The notes under the pieces were generated by a model. That model was not told where the DNA came from and made no database searches. It saw only the letters and a list, made by a program, of their open reading frames with translations. A stretch of DNA of 64,000 nucleotides from Ramlibacter sp. (GTDB taxonomy: Bacteria > Pseudomonadota > Gammaproteobacteria > Burkholderiales > Burkholderiaceae_C). Location: NCBI RefSeq assembly GCF_028291745.1, contig NZ_JAQGNQ010000128.1, forward strand, positions 62,001-126,000. The letters are read 5' to 3'. The translations under genes were made by a program, and so were the position numbers. Positions 43,873-52,374 of the stretch are shown in pieces. The stretch's first letter is position 1; each line of letters opens with the position of its first letter.

Positions 43873-44160
43873 TCCCTCCCTTCCGTGCGGGAGCTGGACG
43901 TGCCGGACATCACGCTGCTGGGTGGCCGCGTCGACTACGTGCAGGGTCGCAGGGTGGCGGTCCTGGTCTATGGCTACCGCAAGCACATCGTCGATCACTA
44001 CATGTGGCCCGCCGAGGGGCGCGACACGGGCGTGGACGTGCAGGAGGTGCGCGGTTTCAAGATGGCGCAATGGCGCCAGGGCGGCCTGGCCCATCGCGTC
44101 GTCTCCGACATGAACGGCCAGGAGCTGGACGCGGTCGTCAAGGCCTGCCGCGCAGGATGA
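43873..44160 (+). pseudogene. Anti-sigma factor C-terminal remnant
   Basis: This stretch encodes LPSVRELDVPDITLLGG, then VDYVQGRRVAVLVYGYRKHI, MWPAEGR, and GFKMAQWRQGGLAHRVVSDMNGQEL, matching the C-terminal periplasmic part of transmembrane zinc-finger anti-sigma factors (GGRVDYVDGR...VYRRRQHVI...WTRGGMAFWAVSDLN). The zinc-finger and membrane segment are absent and no ECF sigma gene is upstream. A GTG at 43885 could still start a 91-aa product. Truncation seems to have occurred beside the MCP gene. Confidence 0.55.
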
Positions 44161-44242
44161 CACGCGAAGCTTGACCCCGGAGGTCATCGCTTGAACGGCC
44201 CGGACATGGGACAACAGCGTCCTCAACACAAGGAGCTTCCTC

Positions 44243-44623
44243 ATGGTTCAAGCTGTTTCCACTCCGGGTGAATTGGCCGTCCGCTACCTGCAGGCCTGGA
44301 ACGAATCGGATCCGCAGCGGCGGCGCGCGCTGGTGGCCGAGGTGCTTTCGGACGACGCCAGCTATGTCGATCCCCTGGCCGAGGTCGCCGGCCACGAAGG
44401 GCTGTGTGCATTGATCGGCGGCATGCAGGCGAAGTTCGCCGGCGCGCGCTTCAGCTTGAAGGGCACGCCCGAAGGCCACCACGATCGGATCCGATTCTCG
44501 TGGACCCTGGCCGTGGACGGCAAGAAGCTGGCGGAGGGTACGGACGTCGCGCTGCTGGCGCCCGACGGCAGGCTCGAGGCGGTGACCGGATTCCTCGACT
44601 ACGTGGATCCCGGTCTGGCGTGA
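44243..44623 (+). CDS. SnoaL-like / NTF2-fold protein
   Basis: A 126-aa cytosolic protein with a small cone-shaped NTF2-like fold: PGELAVRYLQAWNESDPQRRRALVAEVLSDDASYVDPLAEVAGHEG, RFSLKGTPEGHHDRIRFSWTLAV, GTDVALLAPDGRLEAVTGFLD. Proteins of this kind can be isomerases, cyclases, or ligand binders; no catalytic residues are diagnostic. AAGGAG precedes the ATG at 44243. No operon partner is evident. Confidence 0.75.
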   Translation: MVQAVSTPGELAVRYLQAWNESDPQRRRALVAEVLSDDASYVDPLAEVAGHEGLCALIGGMQAKFAGARFSLKGTPEGHHDRIRFSWTLAVDGKKLAEGTDVALLAPDGRLEAVTGFLDYVDPGLA

Positions 44624-44665
44624 TCGCGGCCCCCGCAGGACAATCGCCGCACGCGGAGGTCTGCG

Positions 44666-44947
44666 ATGCGAATGCTCCAACTGGCGACGGTGTGCGCGGC
44701 GCTTGCGGCATGCGCCGGCGTGCCGGTTGGCAGCGGCGGCCGGGACGAGATCGTCTTTGCGGCGGCCGACACGATCCGCATCCGGTGGAATCCGAAAGTC
44801 ACCAACGCGGCCCGCGTGCGCGCCGAGGCGATCGCGTATTGCGGCGGTCGCCCGGTCGACGAAGTGGCTGCGTCACTGGCCAGCGAGGCCAGCGGCTTGC
44901 TGTCCAGCACCTGGCAGTGCCGGCCAAGCAGCGGAGCCGGGATGTAG
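44666..44947 (+). CDS. Small putative lipoprotein
   Basis: A 93-aa protein starting at the ATG at 44666 (GGAGG upstream) with a signal peptide and lipobox (CAALAACAG). The mature part has VTNAARVRAEAIAYCGGRPVDEV and STWQCRP, with two Cys that could pair. Length and shape resemble small envelope lipoproteins of unknown function in related bacteria. Confidence 0.6.
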   Translation: MRMLQLATVCAALAACAGVPVGSGGRDEIVFAAADTIRIRWNPKVTNAARVRAEAIAYCGGRPVDEVAASLASEASGLLSSTWQCRPSSGAGM

Positions 44948-45122
44948 CGCAATGCAAGTGACGCCTGCACACAAAGGCACTGCCTCAGCAGGGTCTCATC
45001 CGCTCATTGCCCGAGCGCTTGCCGCGGGCGCATGATCCCCCGCTGTGCTTGTTGGCTCGGCGATGGGCGACACCTGAGCCGTCGCGCGCCGTTCGCTTGC
45101 TGGTATTGACGAGGAGAACGAT

Positions 45123-45590
45123 GTGACCACGCTTCAGATCAACGGGAAGTCGACCACGGTCGACGCGCCGGGAGACACTCCACTGTTGTGGGTGCTGCGC
45201 GACCACGTCGGCCTGACCGGCACGAAGTTCGGTTGCGGCATGGCGCTGTGCGGCGCCTGCACCGTTCACCTCGATGGCCAGGCGGTGCGTTCGTGCCAGA
45301 CGCCGCTCTCGGCCGCGGCGGACAAGAAGGTCACCACCATCGAAGGCGTCGGCGCCACCCGCATCGGCAAGGCCGTGCAGACGGCGTGGCTGCAGGTCGG
45401 CGTGCCGCAGTGCGGTTACTGCCAGGCCGGCCAGATCATGAGCGCCTGCGCGCTGCTGCAAAGCAAGAGCAAACCCAGCGACGCCGATATCGAAGGCGCG
45501 ATGAGCGGCAACATCTGCCGCTGCGGCACCTACACGCGCATCCGCACGGCGATCAAGCGCGCCGCCGGCATGCGGGAGGAAAGCGTATGA
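45123..45590 (+). CDS. iorA: Isoquinoline 1-oxidoreductase-like small subunit, 2x[2Fe-2S]
   Basis: A 155-aa iron-sulfur subunit of a molybdenum hydroxylase. The plant-type [2Fe-2S] cluster ligands are Cys38, Cys43, Cys46 and Cys58 ([14 protein letters not shown]); the second cluster uses Cys97, Cys100, Cys132 and Cys134 ([21 protein letters not shown]). It passes electrons from the Mo centre in the large subunit. GTG start at 45123; its stop overlaps the next ATG. Annotated as isoquinoline-type by architecture; substrates in this family include N-heterocycles and aldehydes. Confidence 0.85.
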   Translation: MTTLQINGKSTTVDAPGDTPLLWVLRDHVGLTGTKFGCGMALCGACTVHLDGQAVRSCQTPLSAAADKKVTTIEGVGATRIGKAVQTAWLQVGVPQCGYCQAGQIMSACALLQSKSKPSDADIEGAMSGNICRCGTYTRIRTAIKRAAGMREESV

Positions 45591-47947
45591 CCAACCCCGC
45601 CACGCTCCCGGCCGGCATCGCCGCCGCTGCGTCCCTCGCCGCCGGCATGGACCTTGCCGAAGCCACCGGGGCTGGCGCGCTGAAGCGCCGTACCTTGCTC
45701 AAGGGCGTTCCGCTCGCCGGCCTCGTGCTCTCCGTCGGCCTGCCGCTCGCGGGGCGCGCCGAAGAGCCGCAGAAATACGGCGGCGACGGCATGCCGCAGG
45801 GGCTGCGCGAGAGCCCGCTGGTGTTCGTCTCGATCGCGCCGGACGGCCTGGTGCACATCGTCTGCAGCCGCTCCGAAATGGGGCAGGGCGTGCGTACCAG
45901 CATCCCGAAGATCCTCGCCGACGAGCTGGAAGCCGACTGGAAGCACGTGCGCGTCGTGCAAGCCGAAGGCAACGAGGCGAAGTACGGCAACCAGGACACC
46001 GACGGCTCGCGCTCCACCCGCCACTGGTTCGACCCGATGCGCCGCTGCGGCGCCGCCGCCCGCCAGATGCTGGAGCAGGCCGCCGCCAATCGCTGGAAGG
46101 TGCCGGTCGCGCAGGTCGAGGCGCGCAACCACGAGGTGATCCACAAGGCCACGGGCCGCAAGCTCGGTTATGGTGCGCTTGCCGTCGCGGCCGCGAAGCT
46201 CGAGGTGCCGCCGGCCGCGAAGCTGCGGCTGAAGGACCCGTCCCGCTTCCGCTACATCGGCAAGACCGATACCTTCCTCACCGACGGCGAAGCCATCGTC
46301 ACCGGCAAGACGCAGTACGGCATCGACACGCGCCTGCCCGGCATGCTCTACGCCGTGATCGCGCGGCCGCCGGTGCTGGGCGGCAAGGTGCGCTCCGTGG
46401 ACATGAGCGAGGCGCAGAAGGTGCCCGGCGTCGTCAAGATCTTCCAGCTCGAGGGCACGCCGCCGCCCTCGGAGTTCCAGCCGGTCGGCGGCGTGGTGGT
46501 CGTGGGCCGCGACACCTGGGCCGCGATCAAGGGCCGCAGCCTGCTGAAGATCGACTGGGACGACGGCCCGCACGCGAGCTACGACTCCGACGCATTTCGC
46601 CTCGAACTGGAGCAGGCGGTGCTCAAGACCGGTGGCAAGGTGGTGCGCAACGATGGCGATGCGGCCGCTGCCCTGGCCGGTGCGGCAAAGCGGATCGAGG
46701 CCAACTATTACGTGCCGCACTATGCGCACGCATCCATGGAATGCCCGGCGGCCACCGCCCGCATCCAGAACGGTGTCTGCGAAGTGTGGGCGCCGACGCA
46801 ATCGCCGCAGGCCGCGCACGACCGGCTGGTGAAGCGGCTCGGACTCGCGCCGGAGAAGGTCACCGTCAACGTCACGCTGCTGGGCGGCGGCTTCGGGCGC
46901 AAGTCCAAGCAGGACTTCGTGCTGGAAGCAGCGCTCGTCTCGAAGGAGATGGGCGGCCAGCCGGTGAAGCTGACGTGGACGCGCGAGGACGACCTGCACA
47001 ACGACTACTTCCACGCCGTGTCGGCCCAGCACGTCGAGGCGGGGCTGGACGCCAACGGCAAGGTGGTCGCCTGGCTGCAGCGCACGGCCGAACCCACGAT
47101 CACCTCGATCTTCGGACCCGACCCGAAGCAGCTCGCGCCCTTTGAGCTGGGCCTGGGCCTGGTCGGCCTGCCTTACCAGATCCCCAACGTGCGGATCGAA
47201 AACCCCGCGGCCACCGCGCACACGCGCATCGGCTGGCTGCGCTCGGTGAACAACATCCAGCATGCGTTTGCCTCGCAGTCTTTCGTCGCGGAGCTGGCGC
47301 AGGCGCAGGGCAAGGACCATCGAGACTACCTGCTGGAGCTGCTCGGCCCCGACCGGATGATCGATCCGCGCAAGATCGGCGAAGGCTGGAACCACGGCGA
47401 GTCGCCCGAGCGTTATCCGATCAACACGGGGCGGCTGCGCCAAGTGGTGCTGAGGGCCACCAAGGAAGCGGGATGGGGCAAGAAGCTGCCGGCCGGCCAG
47501 GGGCTGGGGCTCGCGGCGCATTACAGCTTCGTGAGCTACATCGCGGCCGTGGTGCACGTGGAGGTCAGCCCCAAGGGCGACATCACCATCCCGCGCGTGG
47601 ACATTGCCGTGGACTGCGGGCCGACGGTCAATCCCGACCGCGTGCGCTCGCAGATGGAAGGCGCCTGCGTGATGGGAGTGAGCCAGGCGATGCTGAGCCA
47701 GATCACCTTCAAGAAAGGCCGCGCCGAGCAGGACAACTTCCACCAGTTCGAGGTGGCGCGCATGAACCTCGCACCGAAGAAGATCGTCGTGCACATCATG
47801 CCCTCGACGTATGACGTGCCCCTGGGCGGCGCCGGCGAACCGGGCGTGCCGGTGATCGCACCGGCGCTGATGAACGCGATCCACGCGGCTACCGGCAGGC
47901 GCATCCGCGCACTGCCGTTGCGCAACCAGCTGTCGCCGCCGGTGTAG
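45587..47947 (+). CDS. iorB: Isoquinoline 1-oxidoreductase-like large (molybdopterin) subunit
   Basis: A 786-aa Mo-binding subunit of the xanthine-oxidase superfamily. The N-terminus has a twin-arginine signal (KRRTLLKG), so the complex is likely exported to the periplasm, as in the IorAB group. Motifs include [45 protein letters not shown] and the active-site Glu in [18 protein letters not shown]. The FAD subunit is absent and a cytochrome acceptor is not adjacent. A family B repeat begins 3 bp after the stop. Confidence 0.88.
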   Translation: MTNPATLPAGIAAAASLAAGMDLAEATGAGALKRRTLLKGVPLAGLVLSVGLPLAGRAEEPQKYGGDGMPQGLRESPLVFVSIAPDGLVHIVCSRSEMGQGVRTSIPKILADELEADWKHVRVVQAEGNEAKYGNQDTDGSRSTRHWFDPMRRCGAAARQMLEQAAANRWKVPVAQVEARNHEVIHKATGRKLGYGALAVAAAKLEVPPAAKLRLKDPSRFRYIGKTDTFLTDGEAIVTGKTQYGIDTRLPGMLYAVIARPPVLGGKVRSVDMSEAQKVPGVVKIFQLEGTPPPSEFQPVGGVVVVGRDTWAAIKGRSLLKIDWDDGPHASYDSDAFRLELEQAVLKTGGKVVRNDGDAAAALAGAAKRIEANYYVPHYAHASMECPAATARIQNGVCEVWAPTQSPQAAHDRLVKRLGLAPEKVTVNVTLLGGGFGRKSKQDFVLEAALVSKEMGGQPVKLTWTREDDLHNDYFHAVSAQHVEAGLDANGKVVAWLQRTAEPTITSIFGPDPKQLAPFELGLGLVGLPYQIPNVRIENPAATAHTRIGWLRSVNNIQHAFASQSFVAELAQAQGKDHRDYLLELLGPDRMIDPRKIGEGWNHGESPERYPINTGRLRQVVLRATKEAGWGKKLPAGQGLGLAAHYSFVSYIAAVVHVEVSPKGDITIPRVDIAVDCGPTVNPDRVRSQMEGACVMGVSQAMLSQITFKKGRAEQDNFHQFEVARMNLAPKKIVVHIMPSTYDVPLGGAGEPGVPVIAPALMNAIHAATGRRIRALPLRNQLSPPV

Positions 47948-47949
47948 CG

Positions 47950-48078
47950 CGTGGATTGCGGGGCGAGCCCGCAATGACATCCGAAAGAACTCTTCGGAGG
48001 TCATCCGCGGCTCGAGCCGGCAATGACATCCGAAAAGTCTTCGGATGTCGTCCCGGGCTTGACCCGGGATCCACGACG
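47950..48078. repeat. Family B palindromic repeat block
   Basis: Several units: GGATTGCGGGGCGAGCCCGC with CAATGACATCCGAAA, again CAATGACATCCGAAA, then GATGTCGTCCCGGGCTTGAC with CCGGGATCCACG. The block starts 3 bp after the iorB-like stop and opens a decayed region. Confidence 0.75.
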
Positions 48079-48125
48079 GCCTCTCCACCAGCGCTGCGCG
48101 CGATGAGCGATCGGATGCGATCCGC

Positions 48126-48300
48126 TCAGTCGAGAAACCGCCCGCTCGCGCCCACCGGCGGCAGCATGCACATCTCGCTGCGGCCGAAGATGCGATAGCG
48201 GCGGCGGGCCACCGAACGGTAGGCGGCGTCGCGGATCGGGGCGGGGACGATCCAGCCGGCCCATGCGAGTTTCCAGGGCCAGCAGGCTGCCGTATCGGCA
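48126..48300 (-). pseudogene. DUF393 (DCC thiol-disulfide oxidoreductase-like) C-terminal fragment
   Basis: On the minus strand the frame ending at 48126 reads WPWKLAWAGWIVPAPIRDAA, then YRSVARRRYRIFGRSEMCMLPP, the typical C-terminus of DUF393 proteins. The N-terminal half with the DxxCxxC motif is absent: the frame closes at a stop near 48330 and no start codon is usable. The rest of the 466 bp between the family B block and the MarR gene contains another short open piece ending at 48411 (YLVRPVDVAQVASLVEELL), a family A repeat and the promoter region. I see no intact gene in it. Confidence 0.5.
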
Positions 48301-48415
48301 TGACGGTCGCAACGTGCTGTTCGATACGGCTATCTCGTGCGGCCGGTCGACGTGGCGCAGGTGGCCAGCCTCGTCGAGGAACTGCTGCGCAAACGCGCAG
48401 GGTACACGTGACCTC

Positions 48416-48489
48416 GTAGGGTGGGACGCCGCAGGCGCCCCACCGTTTCCCGCGTGCGCAGGTGGGATGCCTGCGGCAATCCACCCTAC
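48416..48489. repeat. Family A palindromic repeat, copy 2
   Basis: A 74-bp inverted repeat: left arm GTAGGGTGGGACGCCGCAGG, right arm ending ATCCACCCTAC. It lies upstream of the MarR gene, between decayed sequence and its promoter. Confidence 0.8.
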
Positions 48490-48498
48490 TTGGCAATA

Positions 48499-48513
48499 CG
48501 AAGGTAAACTTCG
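48499..48513. promoter_or_regulatory. Inverted repeat upstream of MarR, possible autoregulatory operator
   Basis: CGAAG-GTAAA-CTTCG lies about 30 bp before the TTG start of the MarR gene. MarR proteins commonly bind short palindromes at this position in their own promoter. Assignment rests on position and symmetry only. Confidence 0.35.
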
Positions 48514-48544
48514 CAGTCATCCTTCGACCGCGCGCCCCACCGTC

Positions 48545-49021
48545 TTGACCGCCCCCAGCCCCGACTTCGCCGCCAGCCTGGCGGTCGAACTGCACGATAT
48601 CGTCGGCAAGCTGCGCCGACGCATGCGCGAACAGGCCGATGCCGGCGACTTGCCGCCCTCGCAGGTGACGGTGCTGCGCCGGCTGGAAAGCGAAGGTCCT
48701 CTCACCGTCAGCGGTCTCGCGCGCGGCGCCGGCATGCGTTCGCAGTCGATGGGCGCCACGATCGCCGCGCTGCAGGCGGCGGGCCTCGTCGCTGGTGCGC
48801 CCGATCCCGCCGACGGCCGCCAGACCCTGCTGTCGCTCACGCCGGCCTGCCGCAAATGGATCCGCCAGACCCGCGCGGCCAAGCACGACTGGCTGTCGCG
48901 CGCGATCGCCTCGGAGCTCGGCGCCCGCGAGCAGCAGGAGCTGGCCCGCGCGCTCGCACTGCTGCAGCGTGTGATCGCCGCGCAGCCCGCGGCGCCCGCC
49001 GCGAAGGACCGCGCGCAGTGA
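48545..49021 (+). CDS. MarR family transcriptional regulator
   Basis: A 158-aa winged-helix regulator. AASLAVELHDIVGKLRRRMRE forms the dimerisation helix, PPSQVTVLRRLESEGPLTVSGLARGAGMRSQSMGATIAALQAAGLV the DNA-binding core, and DPADGRQTLLSLTPACR the wing. No ATG occurs in frame near the fold start; TTG at 48545 fits best. Its stop overlaps the GTG start of the MFS gene (GTGA), so both form one unit and MarR probably represses the transporter. Confidence 0.85.
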   Translation: MTAPSPDFAASLAVELHDIVGKLRRRMREQADAGDLPPSQVTVLRRLESEGPLTVSGLARGAGMRSQSMGATIAALQAAGLVAGAPDPADGRQTLLSLTPACRKWIRQTRAAKHDWLSRAIASELGAREQQELARALALLQRVIAAQPAAPAAKDRAQ

Positions 49022-50241
49022 GGACCACCTTCCGCTCGCTGGTCAACTTCAACTACCGGCTGTGGGCGGCCGGCGCGCTGGTGTCGAACATCGGCACCTG
49101 GATGCAGCGCACCGCGCAGGACTGGATCGTGCTGACGCAGCTGACGCAGCACGACGCCACCTCGGTGGGCATCGTGATGAGCCTGCAGTTCGGCCCGCAG
49201 TTCCTGCTGCTGCCGCTCACCGGCTACGCGGCCGACCGCTTCGACCGCCGCCGCCTGCTGGTCTTCACGCAATCGGCGATGGGCCTGCTTGCGCTCGGAC
49301 TCGGCATCCTCACGCTCACCGGCGCCGTGCACCTCTGGCAGGTCTACCTCTTCGCCTTCCTGCTCGGATGCGTCACCGCCTTCGATGCGCCGACGCGCCA
49401 GAGCTTCGTGGCCGAACTGGTCGGCGATGCGCACTTGTCGAATGCGGTGGCGCTCAACTCCACGTCCTTCAATGCGGCCCGCATGATCGGGCCCGCCGTC
49501 GCCGGCGTGCTGATCGCGATCATCGGCAGCGGCTGGGTGTTCGTGCTCAATGCGCTGTCCTTTGCGGCGGTGCTCGCGGCACTCGCATTCCTGCGGCCGG
49601 CCGAATTCCACGCGCGCGTCGCCACGGGTGGCAAGGGCCGCGGCGTGGCGGACGGCATGCGCCATGTGTGGGGCCGGCCCGACCTGCGCGCGGTGCTGGT
49701 GATGTTCTTCCTGATCGGCACCTTCGGCATCAACTTCCCGATCTACATCTCGTCCATGTCGGTCTCGGTGTTCCACGTCGGGGCCGGACAGTTCGGCCTG
49801 CTGACGTCGGCGATGGCGGTCGGTTCGGTCACGGGCGCGCTGCTTGCCGCCGGGCGCGAGAAGCCGCGGATGGCGCTGCTGCTCGGTGCCGCGCTGGCGT
49901 TCGGGCTGGCGCTGATGATCGCCGCGGCGATGCCCACCTATCGCCTGTTCGCCGTGGCGCTGTTCTTCGTCGGCCTGGCGACGCAGACCTTCACCACCAC
50001 GGCGCACAGCGCGGCGCAACTCTGGAGCGATCCGTCGCTGCGGGGACGCGTCATCGCGCTGGTGCTCGCCGTGTCGGCGGGGAGCACGCCGCTGGGGGCG
50101 CCCCTCATCGGCTTCATCGCGGACACGCTCGGCCCCCGCTGGTCGCTGGTGGCCGGCGCCAGTTCCGGCTTCTTCGCGGCGGCGGTGGGTGTGCTGGCGT
50201 TCGTGCGGCAACGCCGCGGCGCGATCGCGGCTGCCGCCTGA
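49018..50241 (+). CDS. MFS transporter (EntS-like group)
   Basis: A 407-aa membrane transporter with about 12 segments. FNYRLWAAGALVSNIGTWMQRTAQDWIVL is the characteristic start of the EntS/MFS_3-like group; GYAADRFDRRRLLVFTQ is the loop 2-3 motif; DAPTRQSFVAELVG is also typical. These proteins export siderophores, drugs or other small molecules. Cotranscribed with the preceding MarR gene. Confidence 0.88.
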   Translation: MRTTFRSLVNFNYRLWAAGALVSNIGTWMQRTAQDWIVLTQLTQHDATSVGIVMSLQFGPQFLLLPLTGYAADRFDRRRLLVFTQSAMGLLALGLGILTLTGAVHLWQVYLFAFLLGCVTAFDAPTRQSFVAELVGDAHLSNAVALNSTSFNAARMIGPAVAGVLIAIIGSGWVFVLNALSFAAVLAALAFLRPAEFHARVATGGKGRGVADGMRHVWGRPDLRAVLVMFFLIGTFGINFPIYISSMSVSVFHVGAGQFGLLTSAMAVGSVTGALLAAGREKPRMALLLGAALAFGLALMIAAAMPTYRLFAVALFFVGLATQTFTTTAHSAAQLWSDPSLRGRVIALVLAVSAGSTPLGAPLIGFIADTLGPRWSLVAGASSGFFAAAVGVLAFVRQRRGAIAAAA

Positions 50242-50337
50242 GGCTCCGCTACCATTTCAGGCTTCGTGCATTGCGCGCGCGCCGGCGCGCCACGGGACCG
50301 CCGTCCGGCCGTCCCGATATTTCTTGCAAGGACACCC

Positions 50338-51294
50338 ATGCAACGTAGAGAGCTGCTCATGGCCGGCGCCGCACTTCCGGTGCTGGCGCGCGCGCAGTCG
50401 TTTTCCAGGAAGCCGATCCGCATCGTCGTTCCCTTCGGTCCCGGCGGCGTCGCCGATCTGACGGCCCGCGCAGTCGCCGCCAAGCTGGGCGAGAACATGG
50501 GCCAGACCGTGATCATCGACAACCGGCCGGGCGCCGGCGGCATCGCGGCTGCGCAAGCCGTGATCCAGTCGCAGCCGGACGGCCACACCCTGCTCCTCAC
50601 GAGCAACGGCACGGCCGTGAGCGCGGGCTTGTTCAAGGCGCTGCCCTATGACCCGGTGAAGGACTTCGTGTCCATCTCCACCCTCGGCTACTTCGACATC
50701 GCGGTGCTCGCGTCGGCCAAGGGAAAATTCCGGAGCGTGAAGGACCTGATCGCCTATGCCAAGGCCAATCCCGGCAAGCTGAACGTGGCAACGATCGCCC
50801 TGGGCAGCACCCAGCACCTGGCCGCGGAGTTGCTGAAGATCCAGGCCGGCCTGAACTTCACGGTGGTGCCCTACAACGCGACGCCGGCGGTGGTCACGGC
50901 CTTGCAGGCGGGCGACGTCGACGTGGCGGTGGAGATCGTGCCGCCGGTGATCGGCCAGATCGCAGCGAAGACGCTGCGGCCGCTGGCGGTGATGGGCGCC
51001 AGGCGCTCGGCCACGCTGCCCGACGTGCCGACGCTCGCGGAAAGCGGCGTCGCCGGCTTCGACGCCTCGTCCTGGAACGCGCTGTCGGCACCCGCGCGCA
51101 CGCCGCCCGACGTGGTGGCGCTGCTCAATCGCGAGGTGCTCAAGGCGCTGGATGCGCCACAACTGCGCCAGCAACTGCTGGCGCTGGGCGTCGCGGCGCG
51201 CGGCAGCACCCCGCAGCAGCTCACGACCCTGCTCACCACGGAAACGAAGCGCTGGAGCGACGTGATCGTGCGCAGCAAGGTCGCGCGCCAGTAA
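50338..51294 (+). CDS. Bug family tripartite tricarboxylate receptor
   Basis: A 318-aa periplasmic receptor: signal MQRRELLMAGAALPVLARAQ with a short twin-arginine-like start; Bug signature IRIVVPFGPGGVADLTARAVAAKL; IIDNRPGAGGIAAAQAVIQSQPDGHTLL; YDPVKDFVSISTLGYFDIAVL; AAELLKIQAGLNFTVVPYNATPAVVTALQAGDVDV. It is convergent with a LigJ-like gene and could deliver aromatic-acid substrates for it, but no direct operon link exists. Confidence 0.9.
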   Translation: MQRRELLMAGAALPVLARAQSFSRKPIRIVVPFGPGGVADLTARAVAAKLGENMGQTVIIDNRPGAGGIAAAQAVIQSQPDGHTLLLTSNGTAVSAGLFKALPYDPVKDFVSISTLGYFDIAVLASAKGKFRSVKDLIAYAKANPGKLNVATIALGSTQHLAAELLKIQAGLNFTVVPYNATPAVVTALQAGDVDVAVEIVPPVIGQIAAKTLRPLAVMGARRSATLPDVPTLAESGVAGFDASSWNALSAPARTPPDVVALLNREVLKALDAPQLRQQLLALGVAARGSTPQQLTTLLTTETKRWSDVIVRSKVARQ

Positions 51295-51298
51295 GCCA

Positions 51299-51317
51299 CG
51301 GCGTCCGCAAGACGCCG
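51299..51317. terminator. Hairpin between convergent genes
   Basis: CGGCGTC-CGCAA-GACGCCG, a 7-bp stem and 5-nt loop, lies exactly between the convergent Bug and LigJ-like stops (51294 and 51326). It is a candidate bidirectional transcript end. There is no clear U tract on either side. Confidence 0.5.
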
Positions 51318-51325
51318 CTTGGCGC

Positions 51326-52360
51326 TCAGCGTTGCGCGCAGCGCGGATGCAGGCGCAGGCGCGGATAAACGCCCAGCGCGTTGTCCGCGAAGATGCGGGC
51401 CTTCTCGTCCTCGCCGACCGAGGGGGAGTCCGCCACATAGCGGCGCGTGTCGTCGAAGTGGTGGCCGGTGCGCGGATCCACGCCTTGCACCGCGCCGAAG
51501 GTTTCCGACGCGAACAGCACGTTGGCCGCCGGCACCACCCGCAGCAGCAGGTCGATGCCGGCCTGGTGATAGACGCAGGTGTCGAAGTACACGTTCTTCA
51601 GCACCTTGTCTTCCAGCGGCGGCAGGCCCAGGTCCTGCGCCAGGCCGCGGTAGCGCCCCCAGTGGAAGGGAGCCGCGCCGCCGCCGTGCGGGATGATGAA
51701 CTTCAGCGTCGGGAAGTCCTTCAGGATGTCCGACGTGAGGAACTGGACGAAGGCCGTCGTGTCGCCGTTGATGTAGTGCGTGGCCACCGCATCGAAGTGC
51801 GGATTGCACGAGCCGCTGACGTGGATCATCGCGGGGATGTCCAGCTCCACGAGCTTCTCGTACAGCGGGTACCACCAGGTGCGGTCATGCAGCGGCGGGT
51901 CCGCCCAGCGGCCGCCGGTAGGATCCGGGTTCACGTTGGCGGCGACGAAGCCGTACTCGTTGACGCAACGTTCCAGTTCCTCGAACACGCGCGCACCGGG
52001 CGCCACGCCAGGCGCCTGCGGCAGCTGGCAGGCGCCGGCGAACTGTTGCGGGAAGAGCCGGCAGACACGATCGATCAGGGCGTTGTTGAAGCGCGCCCAG
52101 GCCACGTTCGTGGCCTCGTCGCCGCGATGGTGGTCCATGGCCACCGCCTTGGGCGAGAAGATCGTGAGGTCCACGCCGCGCTCCTGCATGCGGCGCAGTT
52201 GCTGGCCGGAGATGGCCGCGCGGATCTCGTCGTCCGAGACGGCGGGGGCGGCGATGTGATCGGCCCGCCCGGTGGCGTCGAATTCAGCGAGCTGGCGCTT
52301 GCGGTAGTCGGCAACCTGCGGCGGCGCCGTGGTGAAGTGTCCGTGGCAATCGATGATCAT
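51326..52360 (-). CDS. ligJ: 4-oxalomesaconate hydratase-like amidohydrolase (LigJ family)
   Basis: A 344-aa zinc enzyme of the ACMSD/amidohydrolase_2 group that matches LigJ of Sphingobium closely: MIIDCHGHFTT (His6, His8), ISGQQLRRMQERGVDLTIFSP, ERCVNEYGFVAANVNPDP, PAMIHVSGSCNP (His180), FIIPHGGGAAPFHWGRYRGL (His225), FDTCVYHQAGIDLL and LFASETFGAVQGVDP (Glu286). LigJ hydrates 4-oxalomesaconate in the 4,5-cleavage pathway of protocatechuate and gallate. No other lig/gal gene is in the window, so the pathway must be split or the substrate altered. Followed upstream by an MFS gene on the same strand. Confidence 0.85.
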   Translation of the reverse strand: MIIDCHGHFTTAPPQVADYRKRQLAEFDATGRADHIAAPAVSDDEIRAAISGQQLRRMQERGVDLTIFSPKAVAMDHHRGDEATNVAWARFNNALIDRVCRLFPQQFAGACQLPQAPGVAPGARVFEELERCVNEYGFVAANVNPDPTGGRWADPPLHDRTWWYPLYEKLVELDIPAMIHVSGSCNPHFDAVATHYINGDTTAFVQFLTSDILKDFPTLKFIIPHGGGAAPFHWGRYRGLAQDLGLPPLEDKVLKNVYFDTCVYHQAGIDLLLRVVPAANVLFASETFGAVQGVDPRTGHHFDDTRRYVADSPSVGEDEKARIFADNALGVYPRLRLHPRCAQR

Positions 52361-52374
52361 GGCAGTAGGAATCT

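Noticed and set aside
22747-48513. Shared 12-mer ACGAAGGTAAAC at about 22742 and 48498 as a common operator
   Set aside because: In 64 kb many 12-mers recur by chance, and the surrounding symmetry differs (GGTAAAC/GTTTACC versus CGAAG/CTTCG).
45530-48886. A 1118-codon minus-strand frame opposite the iorB-like gene
   Set aside because: Antisense shadow of a gene with clear molybdopterin motifs; low-complexity product rich in Arg, His and Gly.
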